Notes: a model not told the origin generated them from the letters alone. DNA of 64,000 nucleotides from Ailanthus altissimus (GCA_946807835.1 OX327711.1:15721501-15785500); one strand, 5' to 3'. Numbered from the stretch's first letter, positions 37,898 to 49,842 are shown. Made by a program: numbers and translations.

Positions 37898-38335
37898 TTG
37901 ATAAAAGGTCAAAAATACGATGGACAGATGAAAAAAGAAAATAAAAACAGAGAGTATGAAGTAAGAAAGGGATTAGAACACGTGAATGACACATCTCCAA
38001 GCTTTAGGGCCATCTCCCCAAGAAAATTAGGTCGCGGCACCAGGCTTGATAGTAGCTAGGCACTGCGGCACCAGCTCAATACTATAGCGACACTGTGACA
38101 CCGAGTTTCGACATTTTCTTGTTTTAAGATTAGTTCAACTTATTTGAGTCGATTTTGAATTTTCTTACACGTAAACTCCTATTCCGATAAGATATAAAAT
38201 TTATAAGAGCATTTTAGAGTTTATATAAATTCTTGTAAGGCCATTAGTGTAGTAAGCATTAAGAGAAAGAATAGAGAGCTTATAGAGCACTTGAGTATGA
38301 ATAAACTTAATAATTTCGGATGAAAAGGTCAATGT
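37898..38335 (+). repeat. Truncated 3' LTR
   Basis: Aligns with 35087 to about 35480, including a GC-rich island (38030-38105) and a TATA box TTATATAAAT at 38221-38230, then diverges near 38310, so the distal LTR is missing. Confidence 0.65.
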
Positions 38336-39598
38336 TAAGAAGAGTTGTTGAGTTATTTCACATTAGATTACTTTATTTAATAAATTAATCTTTTAAATTA
38401 GAAATCTTAAGTGCACAATTAGTATTTTTATTAAATCTGAAAAAAAATTTAAGAGCTACACGAAGGTCTCTCCAAAAAACAAAAACAAGAAAGGATTTGT
38501 GCGTAACCTTTGTAGAATCTTGTTCTGGATGTCTGAAGCATTATTACACAAAGAAATAAAATATTTGACTTGATGTATTAACGACTAATTGTATTTATTT
38601 ATTAATAGAAATTTTTAGCATGGAATTTGCAAAAGGATAATAATTATCTAGATGATCAGATGGGAAAAAATGGAGAAAGAAAGAAACAGAAAAGCAGGAG
38701 CCAGCTGCGTTGAAATTAAAGAAGATAATAAAGAACCATTTTTATAGCTTGAAAAGAAAAGCAAATTGATAGAAGTTTGAAGTTTACTTCTCCTATTCTT
38801 TTGACCTTTCATCCACTCACCAGCCGTATATAACTTACGAGAATCTACGAAACAAAAACCAAACAGTTGTACTCATAATTTGTTGAAGTTGTTCTTATCA
38901 AACAGATCCCAAATAATCATTATCGTTTACCGATCTTTGTGTATACAAAATAAATGGATGACAAGAAATGCAAGCCTGTTAATCAATGTCAAGGATCGAT
39001 CAAATAAAAATATCAGGGAACCAAATGAGTAAACTTAATCAAGTGTAGCAAAACTCAAACGAAGCTTGATCTTGAAGAATCCATGTGACAAGTGACTAAT
39101 CATGAGAAAAAGTACTTTACGAGTTAAAAATCATGTTGATTGGTATCTGTTGACTTCTGCCTTATCATCTTTCTTGGTGAGCTTGGAATTGAATTGATCG
39201 GCTGATGGGTATTATACCACGTACCTTCAAGCATCGGGGATCAGTACTAGTTCCTGTTGAGCAATGAGCACTCGATGGAATTCAATTCTTATATATAAGG
39301 TTATTTGATAGAAAGAAGAAACATAAAAAGGAATTCTGAAAAGGAAAAGCATCTAGGCATCATTGTGATGTTAATAAAGTAAACAACTCCCAGCAGTTAC
39401 AATATTTCTTTAATAGCTTACTTTTCTTTTTTCTTCTTTCTTCTTTTGGCTAATCAAGTGCAAACTCAACAATTGTCTTGTGCTACAAGTTTTTTCTAGC
39501 TAGCTCAAAAGGGTTGTTTCTTTTTGCACCTTTGAATCTAATCTTGTAACCCATTTACAATATCTTTGTAAAATATATAGGCTTAATTTTAAGCACCC
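38336..39598. other. Gene-free spacer
   Basis: No recognisable coding sequence. The part nearest 39599 may be the 3' UTR of the minus-strand exon described next. Nothing else stands out. Confidence 0.45.
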
Positions 39599-39725
39599 TT
39601 AGAGAGAGTTAGTTTGATTGGCCAATGCATAAAGTTTTTGTCTTCCAATAGCAAGCTTAACTTTTTCAGGAAGAGCTTTTCTTTCCCTTGTGTTGTAAAG
39701 TTCTTCGACTTTGAAATGTTCCCAC
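39599..39725 (-). pseudogene. Orphan terminal exon of an unrecognised plant gene
   Basis: On the minus strand a good acceptor (TTTGGTTTCAG) precedes 127 bp coding WEHFKVEELYNTRERKALP and on to LYALANQTNSL, then TAA at 39599-39601. The composition (balanced, charged, no stops) and the splice acceptor suggest a real last exon of 41 codons. Upstream exons are not visible: within 270 bp the large foldback element begins at about 39990. It could be a gene cut off by the transposon, a gene whose upstream exons lie far beyond it, or a captured exon. I do not recognise the family. Confidence 0.4.
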
Positions 39726-40624
39726 CTGAAACCAAAGCAAAGGAGTTCTTTCAATCTCAAAAAAGAATTCCAAACTCTCAAATTTAATGCCTTTGAGTTG
39801 CGGTATTACATTAGTACTTGCATCAAGCCAATTAATTTTTTAGGAGGTTCATAATCACCAGATTCTATACTATGTGATACAGGCAGATAGAAAAAATATC
39901 ACTTTTAATAGTTCTATAATTGGACGATATATCATAATGTAACTTTTATATTGTACGTCATATTGGTGTAGGCTAATCTTGTATTTTTTAAGGGAAATTT
40001 TTGAAATTAGTCTTAACTACATATAAAATTTTTAATCTTTTATAACAAAAAAAGTTAAATTTGGGCAGTTTTATCCCTAATCTCAAATATCTTTAATTTT
40101 TTTTATAGCAAAAAAAGTTAAATTTGGGCGTTTTATCCCTAATCTCAAATATCTTCAATTTTTTTCTCTACCATTTAAATGCGTAAATTTGTGAAAATTT
40201 AATAAAAAATAAGTATATTTTATAAAAAAGCGTAAAAATAACCCAAAAAAAAAAACTTACGAAAATGTCATTTTTTGGCACAACAGGTAGCAAGAGATGC
40301 ACCTGTGGTGCAACTTAATTTTTTAAATTTTTTTATTAAATTTATTTTAATATGAAATTAATAAATTAATAAATTAATATATTTAATAATATTAATTAAA
40401 GTGTTGTTGTTTTAAATAGGTATAATTTTTTAAATAAAATATATTAAGTAGTATATTTAGTTTATTTAATTATTAATTAATATATTTAGTTATTTTATTT
40501 TTTATACTAATTAATTAGCAATTAAGGAATTGAATAATATAATGAACTATTTCAACTCTCAAGAGTGTAATAATATATATAATTTAAAAAAATCTCTATA
40601 TAATAATTGACAACAACAATTGAA

Positions 40625-40736
40625 CCCTAAACCCATGATTCTTAATCCTAAACTCTTTACCCATGATCCTTAATCCTTAACTATAAACTCTAAATCTTAA
40701 ACTCATGATCCTTAATCATTAACCCTAAACTTAAAA
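40625..40736. repeat. Degenerate CCCTAAA-type heptad array (left arm)
   Basis: Sixteen consecutive 7-base units in perfect register, beginning CCCTAAA, CCCATGA, TTCTTAA, TCCTAAA and ending TCATTAA, CCCTAAA, CTTAAAA. Every unit matches the plant telomere heptad at several positions and two are exact. Confidence 0.7.
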
Positions 40737-41035
40737 TTCTTATAATAATTTGCAACAGTAATATACACACATAAGATTTGGTTATTTTTATCTCTTCAGG
40801 TTTGCTAGTTTTTAGTTTGATATCATCCGTGAACATATTATATTCACCTTTTATCTTATGAAATTTCTTCAAAGCCTTCTCATGGGCTTTATTGTGTCTC
40901 TCCATTGACACTATGATATTATCTAACTATGATTTCAGTTCATCAATGAATTTTAATGATTCTATGATTTCAGGAGATATATAAGTTTTAACGTCTAATA
41001 TAATTGAAAAATATATTATAGGTTTCCTGAGCCAT
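40690..41035 (-). pseudogene. Possible gene fragment in the loop of the foldback element
   Basis: On the minus strand an ATG at 41035 opens MAQETYNIFFNYIRR, followed by a stop. Further on, a frame reads PEIIESLKFIDELKS, stop, then SMERHNKAHEKALKKFHKIK. Charged, helix-prone residues rather than A/T-driven Lys/Asn/Ile only suggest former coding sequence. MULE-type elements commonly capture gene fragments. No family was recognised. Confidence 0.3.
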
Positions 41036-41180
41036 ACTTGGCATTATAAGGTGGTAAATGAAATAAAGTGAATTTCATATAAATACAAGTTATGTTATAT
41101 GAGTACATATAATATCTAATAATAACATTGAGGACAATGGAAGAGGATAAAAGATGGTCAAAAGAAGATGGTGAACCCAT

Positions 41181-41425
41181 TAGGTTTATGGTTTAAGGTT
41201 ATAGATCATGAATTCGAGGTTTAAAATTAAGAGTTATGGATCATGAATTTAAAGTTTAGAGTTTTAAGGGTTAAAGATCATAAATTTAGAGTTTTAAGGG
41301 TTAAAGATCATAAATTTAGAGTTTAAGGTCATTGATTTAGATTTTAGAGTTAAGGTTTATGGGTTTAAGATTTATGATTTAAGATTTAGAATTAAAGATC
41401 ATGGGTTTAGGGTTTAAGGTTCAAT
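41181..41425. repeat. Degenerate TTTAGGG-type heptad array (right arm)
   Basis: About 34 successive heptads on the plus strand, such as AGGTTTA, TGGTTTA, AAGGGTT, AGGGTTT, the inverted counterpart of the left-arm array. A 36-bp block (TTTAGAGTTTTAAGGGTTAA and on) is duplicated in tandem near 41237-41310. The register shifts at only a few positions. Confidence 0.65.
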
Positions 41426-41747
41426 TGCTATTATAAAATTGTTGTATAGAGAAAATTTTTTATATATTTTTTTACACTCTTAAAATTACAAATAGTTCAA
41501 AATATTTAATTATTTAATTGTCAATTAATTATCATAAAATATTAAACAATTAAATATATTAATTAATAATTAAGTAAACTAAATATATTAATTATTATAT
41601 TTTATTTAAAAAATTATACCAATTTAAAATAAAAATATTTTAATTAATATTATTAAATATATTAATTCAATAATTTTATTAAAAATTAAAATAAATTTAA
41701 TAAAAAAGTAAAAAATTCGGTTACATCACATGATGGTGTCAGGGCGT

Positions 41748-44700
41748 GCCACAGGTAGAAGAGGGCAACGATTTGGGTGAACATATTAATTGACCGAACC
41801 AAACCGAATCAAAAATTTTCAATTTGATTTGGTTCTATTCGGTTATAAGTTAGTAAACCGATCAGTTCAAATTGGTCTAAACCAATCGGTTTTATGAAAA
41901 TCGATTTAAGAACAATTTGTTTTTTATCCAAACGCAATGTTTTGACCCAAACAAAAAAGATAAAAAAATTGATTTAGCCTCGGGGAATTTTCTTTTCATT
42001 CTTTTTCTTATTTTCGTTCATTTCTATTCAGAACTCAAAAGCTTCTCTCCACCTCTCCTGTCTCGGTCTCTCAGCACAAAGTCGTCAAGTGCTGTCATAG
42101 TGCCGCCTGCCATCGATCGGTGATCGCCCAACGTGCTCACTACTTTGTTCTCTGGCAACCGAAGCTTTTGCCCCTACCCATGTCCAAACCGAGCTCACTC
42201 ACTACTACCTTGTTTAAGATTATGGTGAACTGTCGCCGCCCACGTTCGACAGTGCCGACTGTCACGTTGATGTTCTGTCGTGCCGCCCCTATTGCTGCCG
42301 AAAAAGGTCCAAACCACTATTGATTATTTTGTTATTTTGAAAATAGGTTTATTAAAATCATTTTTTTATTTTTTTATTGTTTTGTTAAAGACTAAAAGTA
42401 AAACAAAAATGTTGTATTATATTTTTTTATTAAATAAAGCATCTTAAATTCTTAATACACGAAAATTTGTGTTGTGAAGGATATATGATTTTTTTATTTT
42501 TTAGTATGATTGATTTGTGTTGGGATTAATATTAATTACTAAAGCTCCATATTTTTCACAAAAATAATTTTTAGTAATCTCATATTATTAATTTTTAGTA
42601 GTCTCATATTATTCACAAAAATAATTAATAATTGAAAATTTATTAATACAAGAAAATTGTTAGCATAATTTGTGATTAATACTAAATTTCCAACATTAAG
42701 AATGAATATGATCATTGATTGTTGAAATTATAAAATTTTTAATATGAATTGTTAGTATGATTGTTGTGATTATGATACTAAGTCTAAAGTTTCAAAATTC
42801 CTTTGAAGTTTTATTTTTATATTTATTTTTAGATGAGTGAAGATTCGAGTTTGAGGAGCTCACCTAAATGTAATGAGCTCGAATCGGAACCTCATCATTG
42901 GTAGTCAAGAAGAAAAAAGTGTTACATTTTTGTCTAATAAAAGAAAGAAATCAAGAAAATGCACAAAGTATGATGCCACCTCCTTCGACTTCACAAGTGC
43001 ACAAAAATGCCAAAACTTCATCATCAAGAACAACAGCAATATGAGGAACATTAGGATTAAGATTCAAGGTTTTGACGATGTTTGTTAAATGTGCTGATAA
43101 TCCAAATAAAACGGAGTGCAAGTACTATAGAAAGGTGTATTAAAGTAACTCTGCAAATCACGGGACAAGTAATATGAATACACATATGAAGAAGTGTGAT
43201 AAGTACTTGATGGACATAATAGCTGAAGATGAAAATCAAAATATTGTGGCTAGAGAAGGTGGTCAAGTTAAGAAGAGAGATGTTAGTCTTGTGATGAGAG
43301 GAAGGGATTTTGATCAGGAGGTTTGTAGAATGGCAACTGTGAAAATGATTATTGTGGATGAATTGCCTTTTCAGTTTGTGAAAAATGAGAGGCTTCATCA
43401 TTTTTGTATTATGGTGGCCCTTAAAATTGATGTCCCCCCCCCCCCCCCCCCCACACACACATAAAATGATTACAAAGGATGTCTTCCAATTGTATTTTGA
43501 TGAGAATGCAATTTTAAAGAGTATATTTAGTATGAATAGTTAGAGAGTTTATTTGACTACTAACATTTGGACTTCTATTCAGAACACTAGTTATATAGTT
43601 TTCACCGGCCATTTTATAGATAGTAAATGAAAATTACATAGAAGAATTTTAAGTTTCTGTCTGGTGTCTAATCATAAAGGGAATACAATTGGGCAAATTT
43701 CGAAGTCATGTTTAGTTAATTTAGGGATTAAGAGAGTGTTTGCTGTTACAATTGACAATACTAGTGCAAATGAAGTTGCTATTAAGTATTTGAAAAGGAA
43801 GATGAAGAGTTGAAAGGTAGATTCCTTAGTGTTAGATGGTGAGTTCTTACATGTGTATTGTTGTGTACATATTCTGAATTTGATTATGGGTGATGGGCTA
43901 AAGAAATAAAACAAGAGTATAATTAGAATTCAAAATGCTATAAAGTATGTGAGGTCTTCAATTTATATATTGCAGATTTTTAAGAAGTGTATCCAGTAAG
44001 AAAAGATTGAATCTAAAAGCAACATGATCTTAGATGTGCCAATAAGGTAGAATTTTACATATTTGATATTAATTGCTACTTTGAAGTTTCAGAAAGTGTT
44101 AGACTGTATGTCTTATAAAAATGATGGTTATAAGGCATATTATTTGGATAAGAAAAATGGGAATAAGAGGTTAAGGCCACCCCTCATTAAGGATTGGGAT
44201 AATGTAAAGAGATTTGTTAACTTCTTAGAGACTTTTATTATGCAACCAATAAATTCAGTGCATCTCTAAGTGTGACATCGAACATTGTTTTTAATGAGAT
44301 TTGTAAAGTCAATTCCACATTGGCTCTTATGACAACCAATAATAATTATTTGTTGGGTGACATAACATAGTATATAAAGTTAAAATATGATAAGTAATGG
44401 GAACCTACTCAGAAAATAAACAAGATGTTGATTTTATCTACCCTACTTGACCCACGATGCAAAATAAATTTTGTGGGCTTATATTTCAAAATGTTGTTCG
44501 AGGATGATGATGCAAAGGTGGATGAAATGAAAAAAGTCACCAAAGATTTGTTATCTAGGGTGTATGAGGAGTATAATGAGTGGTATGAAAAATCGATTGA
44601 AGAAGAAAATAACATTATTAGTGCAACTAACAACATAACTTCTTAACAATCTAGTGAGAGTGATCAACTAACTCTTTTTGATATGGTAGGACGTACAAAG

Positions 44701-46586
44701 AAAAATAGTGTTTCACAAGTTGACCTTGGGCAAGATACATGTTTATGGTGATGATGCTAAGCCAGAGGTTGTAAGTAAGGTAGACAAATATTTGATGGAT
44801 AAATGTGAGAAAGTTCGTAACTCTCAGTTTAAAATCTTGCTTTGGTGGAAAGTGAATGCAACAAATTATCCAATTTTGGCACGTATAGCTCGAGATGTAT
44901 TTGCAATACCGATATTTACTGTGGCATTTAAGTCCGCGTTCAATACTATAGGACATGTGCTAGATACATTTAGGAGTTCATTGACTCTTACCATAGTGGA
45001 GGCCTTAATATGCATATAAAATTGGATACAGTCATCACTTATTTTGGATAAAGCCAAAAATATTGAAACCATGAAGCTTGAAGCATAATATTATGATAAA
45101 CTTGAAACAGGTAATAAGTGATTACATTTTATGCTTTTACATTTATTTTTTTAAATGTACTTTCTAATTTCATTTAATATTTTGTAAATTGTTATGTAGA
45201 GTATCACAAATTACTATCCGACTCCTCAAGTCAAATACGAAAATTGAAGAGTGTTGCCTTCAAGTTTATTGGTGGACTCGTTCGTTTCAAGTTTGAACTT
45301 AGAAGTTGAAAAATGGAAAGTTGATGATAATGACTTAATGGACTCATATCATAGATCTTTAATGTGAATTTGACAATTTATTTTTGACTTTTTGTTATTT
45401 TTTGGAAAATGATAGATTTTTGGATGGATTTATTCTCTATATTTTGTACTTATTATTAATTATAATGTATTTTTGAAATTGTCAACATTGAATTGTGGAT
45501 GATGGAGTTAATTTTTAAATTGAGATTGAGAGTGTTTAATTATTTTGCAGGTTTTATATATATGAGAATGTTCATACTTTATGGGAGATTTAACTAAAAA
45601 ATTTATTTGGGTAACAAATAAAAAATTTACTAAATTCAAATTTTTGATACCATAATTATAAATTATTTGAATTTGAATCCTTATATAATTAATAGATTGT
45701 ACAAATTAATTAATTGAAATAATTATTAATTAAATTATTCAATATGTGATTATTTATTACTTATATATGATTAATGAATACTGTTATATTGAATATATTG
45801 ATGAACTTTATAAGATCCCTAACTTTAATTTGTGCATGCATAATGTAAGTATATAGCGATGCGTGTCAAATTTTTCTCAAACAAATTGAACGCCCAAAAT
45901 AAATTTATATTACCTATTTAGACACTCCTTAAAAACTATAATGATTAATGATAACGATAATTAAGGATGTAATTAACGATTATATATATATATATATATA
46001 TATATGAATGTATTTTTAGCTACTTATGTTCAACATTGTGTATATTTAATTAATTTTTCGTATTCCAAAATTAAAAAATAATTATTAAATATAGCTGAGT
46101 GTGACCTTATAATTATAATTAATTGAATTAATTAATTTATCCCATGAATGGTACAAATTAATTAATTTAACTTTAATTTACTCAATTAAATAATTAATAT
46201 TATCATGAATATAAATTAATTCAAAAAATAAAATTTTATTTTATTTAATTCAAGATTAAAATTTCCAATTTACAAAATTACAAATTACAAAATACATTAA
46301 ATTCCACACAAAATATATCTATTAATTTAGGCTCCCAAAATATTAGTTATGGACCCAAAATAATTAAAATTTTAAAATTACATATTTAAGCTTAAGTAGC
46401 CCAAACTCAAAAGTTCAAAAATTAGCCCAATTTTTTATAAAAGAAATCTCGACCCGAACCAAATCGAACTCGTTCCATTCGGGTCTAATTCAATTACAAT
46501 GAATCAATCGGTTCAATTTTTATAGAACCGATCGGTTTGGGCCCGAACTAAACCGAACCTGAGAAATGTCCACTCCTAACCAAAGG
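41748..46586 (+). mobile_element. hAT-superfamily transposon with decayed 8-bp target duplication
   Basis: The element runs 41756-46578. The right end on the complement reads TAGGAGTGGACATTTC, typical of hAT termini; the left end TAGAAGAGGGCAACGATTT is a diverged counterpart. Subterminal AACCGAA/CGGTT motifs occur at both ends. Flanks GCCACAGG (41748-41755) and ACCAAAGG (46579-46586) match at 6 of 8 bases, consistent with a decayed hAT duplication. A GC-rich noncoding leader lies at 42040-42320. It inserted into the right arm of the foldback element. Confidence 0.75.
42836..45065 (+). pseudogene. hAT transposase (RICESLEEPER-like), inactivated
   Basis: Plus-strand remnants run from about 42836 (MSEDSSLRSSPK) to about 45065. 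A BED zinc finger lies at 43088-43200, where the CxxC has become CxxY (CKYYRKV) and the distal HMKKC survives. The central catalytic region has stops at many positions; recognisable pieces include TIDNTSANEVAIKYL near 43750 and the VYCCVHILNLIMGDGL block near 43855. The DUF4413-like segment is at 44425-44646 (ILSTLLDPRCKI). The C-terminal dimerisation domain is at 44750-45060 (LLWWKVNATNYPILARIARD, then IPIFTVAFKSAFNTIG). In relatives the last motif reads SESAFS; here Glu is Lys, removing a conserved acidic residue. A poly-C run at 43434-43452 interrupts the frame. Not functional. Confidence 0.8.
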
Positions 46587-46934
46587 CGAGTCAACCCCCA
46601 CCATCCCCTCCCCCCAAAAAAAATACTATTTTTTATGGATGTTTTTTTCCTTTTCCACTATTGTTTTACCTATTTTTCATCAAATCTACTCATTTTTCAC
46701 AAATTTATGCACTTGGATGAGAGAGGAGAAAATCGAAGATATTTGGGGTTAGGGGTAAAATTGTCTAAATTTGACCTATTTTTTTATTATAAAAAATTAA
46801 AAATTTCATATGTGGCTAAAAAAGAATACCTTATAAATTTAGATGCTACTTTTAAATTTTTCTCATTTTCCAAGCAGAAGACAAGTTGCTTCTCTATGAT
46901 AAGTTTAAGTTCTGTCATATTTATTAGATATATG

Positions 46935-47565
46935 GGACTCACTCACTTAAAATAATAAAAGTATTATATCAAGCTCAAATACAATTTGATGAGATAGGGT
47001 TTTTTTTATTTTTTATGAAAGGCATCTAAAAGCTCAAATATAATTCACAATTTTTTATGGGAGAGAGTGTTGTTTTTTACAATTTTTCATGGGATTGGGT
47101 ATTTTTTTAATCAAAGGATATAAGTATTACATCTCAAAGCTTAAATAACTATAATAGTACAATATTATAATTTTATACAATTTCAATACAATGTTAACCA
47201 TATTTTTGATGGAATAGGTTATTGTTTAATTATAATATTTTAATTTTTTGATGGAAAAGGGTGTTGTTTCTTACAATTTATATGGGATAGGGTTTTTTTT
47301 AAAACAAAATGATTTAAATATTATATCTCAAAGCTCAAATAATTACAATAGTACAATTTTATACAATGTTAATCCTTTTTTTTTAATGAGATAAGGTGTT
47401 GTTTAATTACAATTGTATAAAACTATTTTTTATGGGATATGGAGTTGTTTAATTACAATTGTATAATATTACAAATTTGTACAATGTTAACCTATTTTTT
47501 ATAGGATCTCAAAACTAAAATAATTATAATAGTACAATATTATAATCATGTATAATATTAACCTT
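46935..47565. repeat. AT-rich tandem repeat with about 180-195-bp period
   Basis: Recurrent blocks include GATAGGGTTTTTTT, ATCTCAAAGCTCAAATAA, ATAGTACAAT, ATACAATGTTAA and GGTGTTGTTTAATTACAAT, returning near 47100, 47290 and 47500. About three imperfect units. It looks like a small decayed satellite or minisatellite. Confidence 0.6.
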
Positions 47566-47740
47566 CTCAATAAATGAACAAAGTAAATAACATTTTTAAT
47601 AAATAGAGAAAATAAATAATTTTAATTCGACTCAAACTTAGTATTTCGATAATCAAAGCTGTATGTTTAAATATTTCAATTGGTCAGTTTTCAATTTTAT
47701 AGCTAAAATATATATGTATATATATATAACCCATCATCAT

Positions 47741-48820
47741 TGTTGCGGATATCACGCCATACGCTTAAATTTGACAACGCTATGCCATCAATTAGGTCAT
47801 AAACTTGATACCCCTTTTATTTTATGCGCAGCAGAAAACTATAACTTGATACCATAAAAAATAACACATAAGATTAACACACCAATAAAGATAAAGAAAA
47901 TAAACCAATAAATAAGACACAAGCTATACATGGTTTGGCCCAAAGTTGCCTACGTTCACGGAGGATCTATGTTCCAGCTTCTTATTATTGAAATAGATCA
48001 CTAAGTATCTTCTTACATCATCAATAATCCCACAAGATCCCTTAGTATCTCTTATAGAGACCTCTAAGTATCTACTCTTGATCACCATGACTCCCTAAGA
48101 CCTCTTAGTATCTCCTCATAAGAGATTTTTACAAGGAACACAAGAATAGCCCGACCATCTAAGCTAGAAGGATCTATGATGTTTCTCTTTTATTCACTCA
48201 AAGAGCCTAAAGAAAAAACACTCCCCAAAGGTTACACCCTAGTGCACCACGCACTTAGTGCCTACCTAGCTCCTCTATTCTCTTTTATGATTACATCTTG
48301 AAACCTTAGATGCTTGATCTTAAACAAATGGTTTACAAGTGTTTATATAGGGTATATTTCGTGCCTACAAACCCTATCCTTGTTGGAGTAAGAGTCCACT
48401 TGTTTTGGAAGTCTAAAATTTCCCAAAACTAGAAATCCAGAATCAAAACGAATATTCTGATGCGTCTGGGCGCTGCGGCGCTCATCTCTGGGGGTTGCGG
48501 CGCTCATCCCTTCTCGTGCCCATCGCTGCTACGCTGGGGACCCAACGCTGCTACGCTGGGGACCCAACGCTGCGGTACTAGCCTTCTATTTTGAGCACCG
48601 CGGCGCTCAGCCTTGGGCGCCGCGGCGCTGGCAGCTTCTCCTACAATTTCTTCGTTTCCTTCGCGTTTTCAAGTCCCGTTTTACTTCTCTCTTCGTGTCC
48701 CACACGTCCTAAATTTCTCCATATGTGTCCCACACGTTCTAGACTTCTTGTGACTCTCCACTTTAGTATTCATCTCAATTCTTGTCCAACCAAGATTGTT
48801 GAATCACTAATTTTTTAACA
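47741..48820 (-). repeat. 3' LTR of the non-autonomous element
   Basis: Plus-strand ends are TGTTGCGGATATC and TTAACA. It carries a TATA box (minus CTATATAAACA, about 48341-48352) and a GC-rich island at about 48465-48625. Relative to the other LTR it has an extra tandem copy of the GCTACGCTGGGGACCCAAC block near 48530-48570. Confidence 0.85.
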
Positions 48821-48832
48821 AATCCCCTCTTT
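48821..48832 (-). promoter_or_regulatory. Polypurine tract
   Basis: On the minus strand AAAGAGGGGATT ends exactly at the 3' LTR start. The copy at 62835 has an almost identical tract. Confidence 0.75.
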
Positions 48833-49842
48833 GATTCAAAATCTCTCCCCATGAAGCTAATCACCGTCACCCCTCCTTGACTAATGCTCACTAGTATGGT
48901 TTATAAATCAAGTCCCAGACTTAACTAAGGCTCTTGCGACTACGGTCTTCAAAGATTCCTGAATGCTGATGTCTAGAGTAGTTCAATGTTGTGATCTTCT
49001 ATGTTCCGAAGACACTATAACCACAACCCTTAATGGTGAAAACACATTCTCGCCATTGCTACTTTTCCTACACATTCTCTTTCGACCCCTGCCATAAAGT
49101 GATATATCAAAAGCTGCTTTATGGTCCGTTTCAAATCAACCCTATGTCAATCCCATTCTAAGCACTTTTTTATAAGTACATAGCCTCCCTCTATGCTTTA
49201 TCATTCCCCCGATCCTTTTACTTCCCATTAAGTATTCATTCTTTATGCCTTCCATGAATCTCCCTATTTCGACCTAGCAGTCCCAAGCCCTCTAGGTCTT
49301 TATAAGATGAGGAATGAAATCTCATACTTAGTCCCTCTCTTGTCTTTTTTACTATGTAGTCTTCATCTTATTCTACCAATCCTGTATTACTTACTATAAG
49401 CCATATTTCTCCAATTGGTAAATAACGATTCTCCATAACTCATATGAAAACACTACCCTAGATCCCAAAAATAGTTCATCCATCAGACCTTTATTCCTCC
49501 AGAAGCTTTTATGCGATCAAGGTCTTTGCCTAGTCATCCAACAGACTTGCAAATCCACCTTCCTTTTATCTTTGTCTTTCTCTTAGGACTATCCCTTTGA
49601 GTGCCCTAGACACCTTTTGGATCTGCCCTTCAATCTTAATTGTTCTTCTTTTGCCATCTTTATTTTGTGTCAAATCTGAATGATTCTTCTAACTATGACC
49701 TAGATGACGCCATTTTTTTGGTAGTCTCCTTTTTAAGAGTGATCCTTACTCAAAAAATAAAACTCCCCAGTAAGGCCATCATCTTTTCCGCTTTTAGATA
49801 ATCATCTTCCTTATTGTTCTTCTCTTATATTTGTGAGTCCCC
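48833..49842 (-). other. Interior of the non-autonomous LTR element
   Basis: No open frame of significant length and no retroelement motif on either strand. The part next to the 3' LTR (to about 48990) is well conserved in the copy at 63856-64000, so it is a genuine component of the family. Confidence 0.6.

Larger units (their letters stand above)
35087..38335 (+). mobile_element. Copia element with large pol deletion
   Basis: A relative of the 22164 element. It has a 5' LTR, a perfect primer-binding site, gag, protease, a piece of GAG-pre-integrase, then a junction straight into the last codons of RNase H, an unrelated segment, and a truncated 3' LTR. About 2.5 kb of pol present in the sister copy is absent. 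Confidence 0.8.
39990..46830. mobile_element. Large MULE-like foldback element, split by a hAT insertion
   Basis: The left arm (about 39990-40740) and right arm (41176-41755 plus 46579-46830) are long inverted copies. For example, TTAAATTTGGGCAGTTTTATCC near 40060 and again near 40110 pairs with the complement of sequence near 46755, and GTATAATTTTTTAAATAAAATA near 40420 pairs with the complement near 41600. The right arm becomes continuous only when the hAT element is removed. The ancestral element was about 2.0 kb with arms of some 750-800 bp and a 440-bp loop. Long arms without transposase suggest a non-autonomous Mutator-like or foldback element. The outermost ends and target duplication were not resolved. 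Confidence 0.65.

Noticed and set aside
40625..41425. Heptad repeats as a true chromosome end or recent telomere fusion
   Set aside because: Most units are degenerate and the two arrays are part of transposon arms separated by a loop. They are at most interstitial telomere-like DNA.
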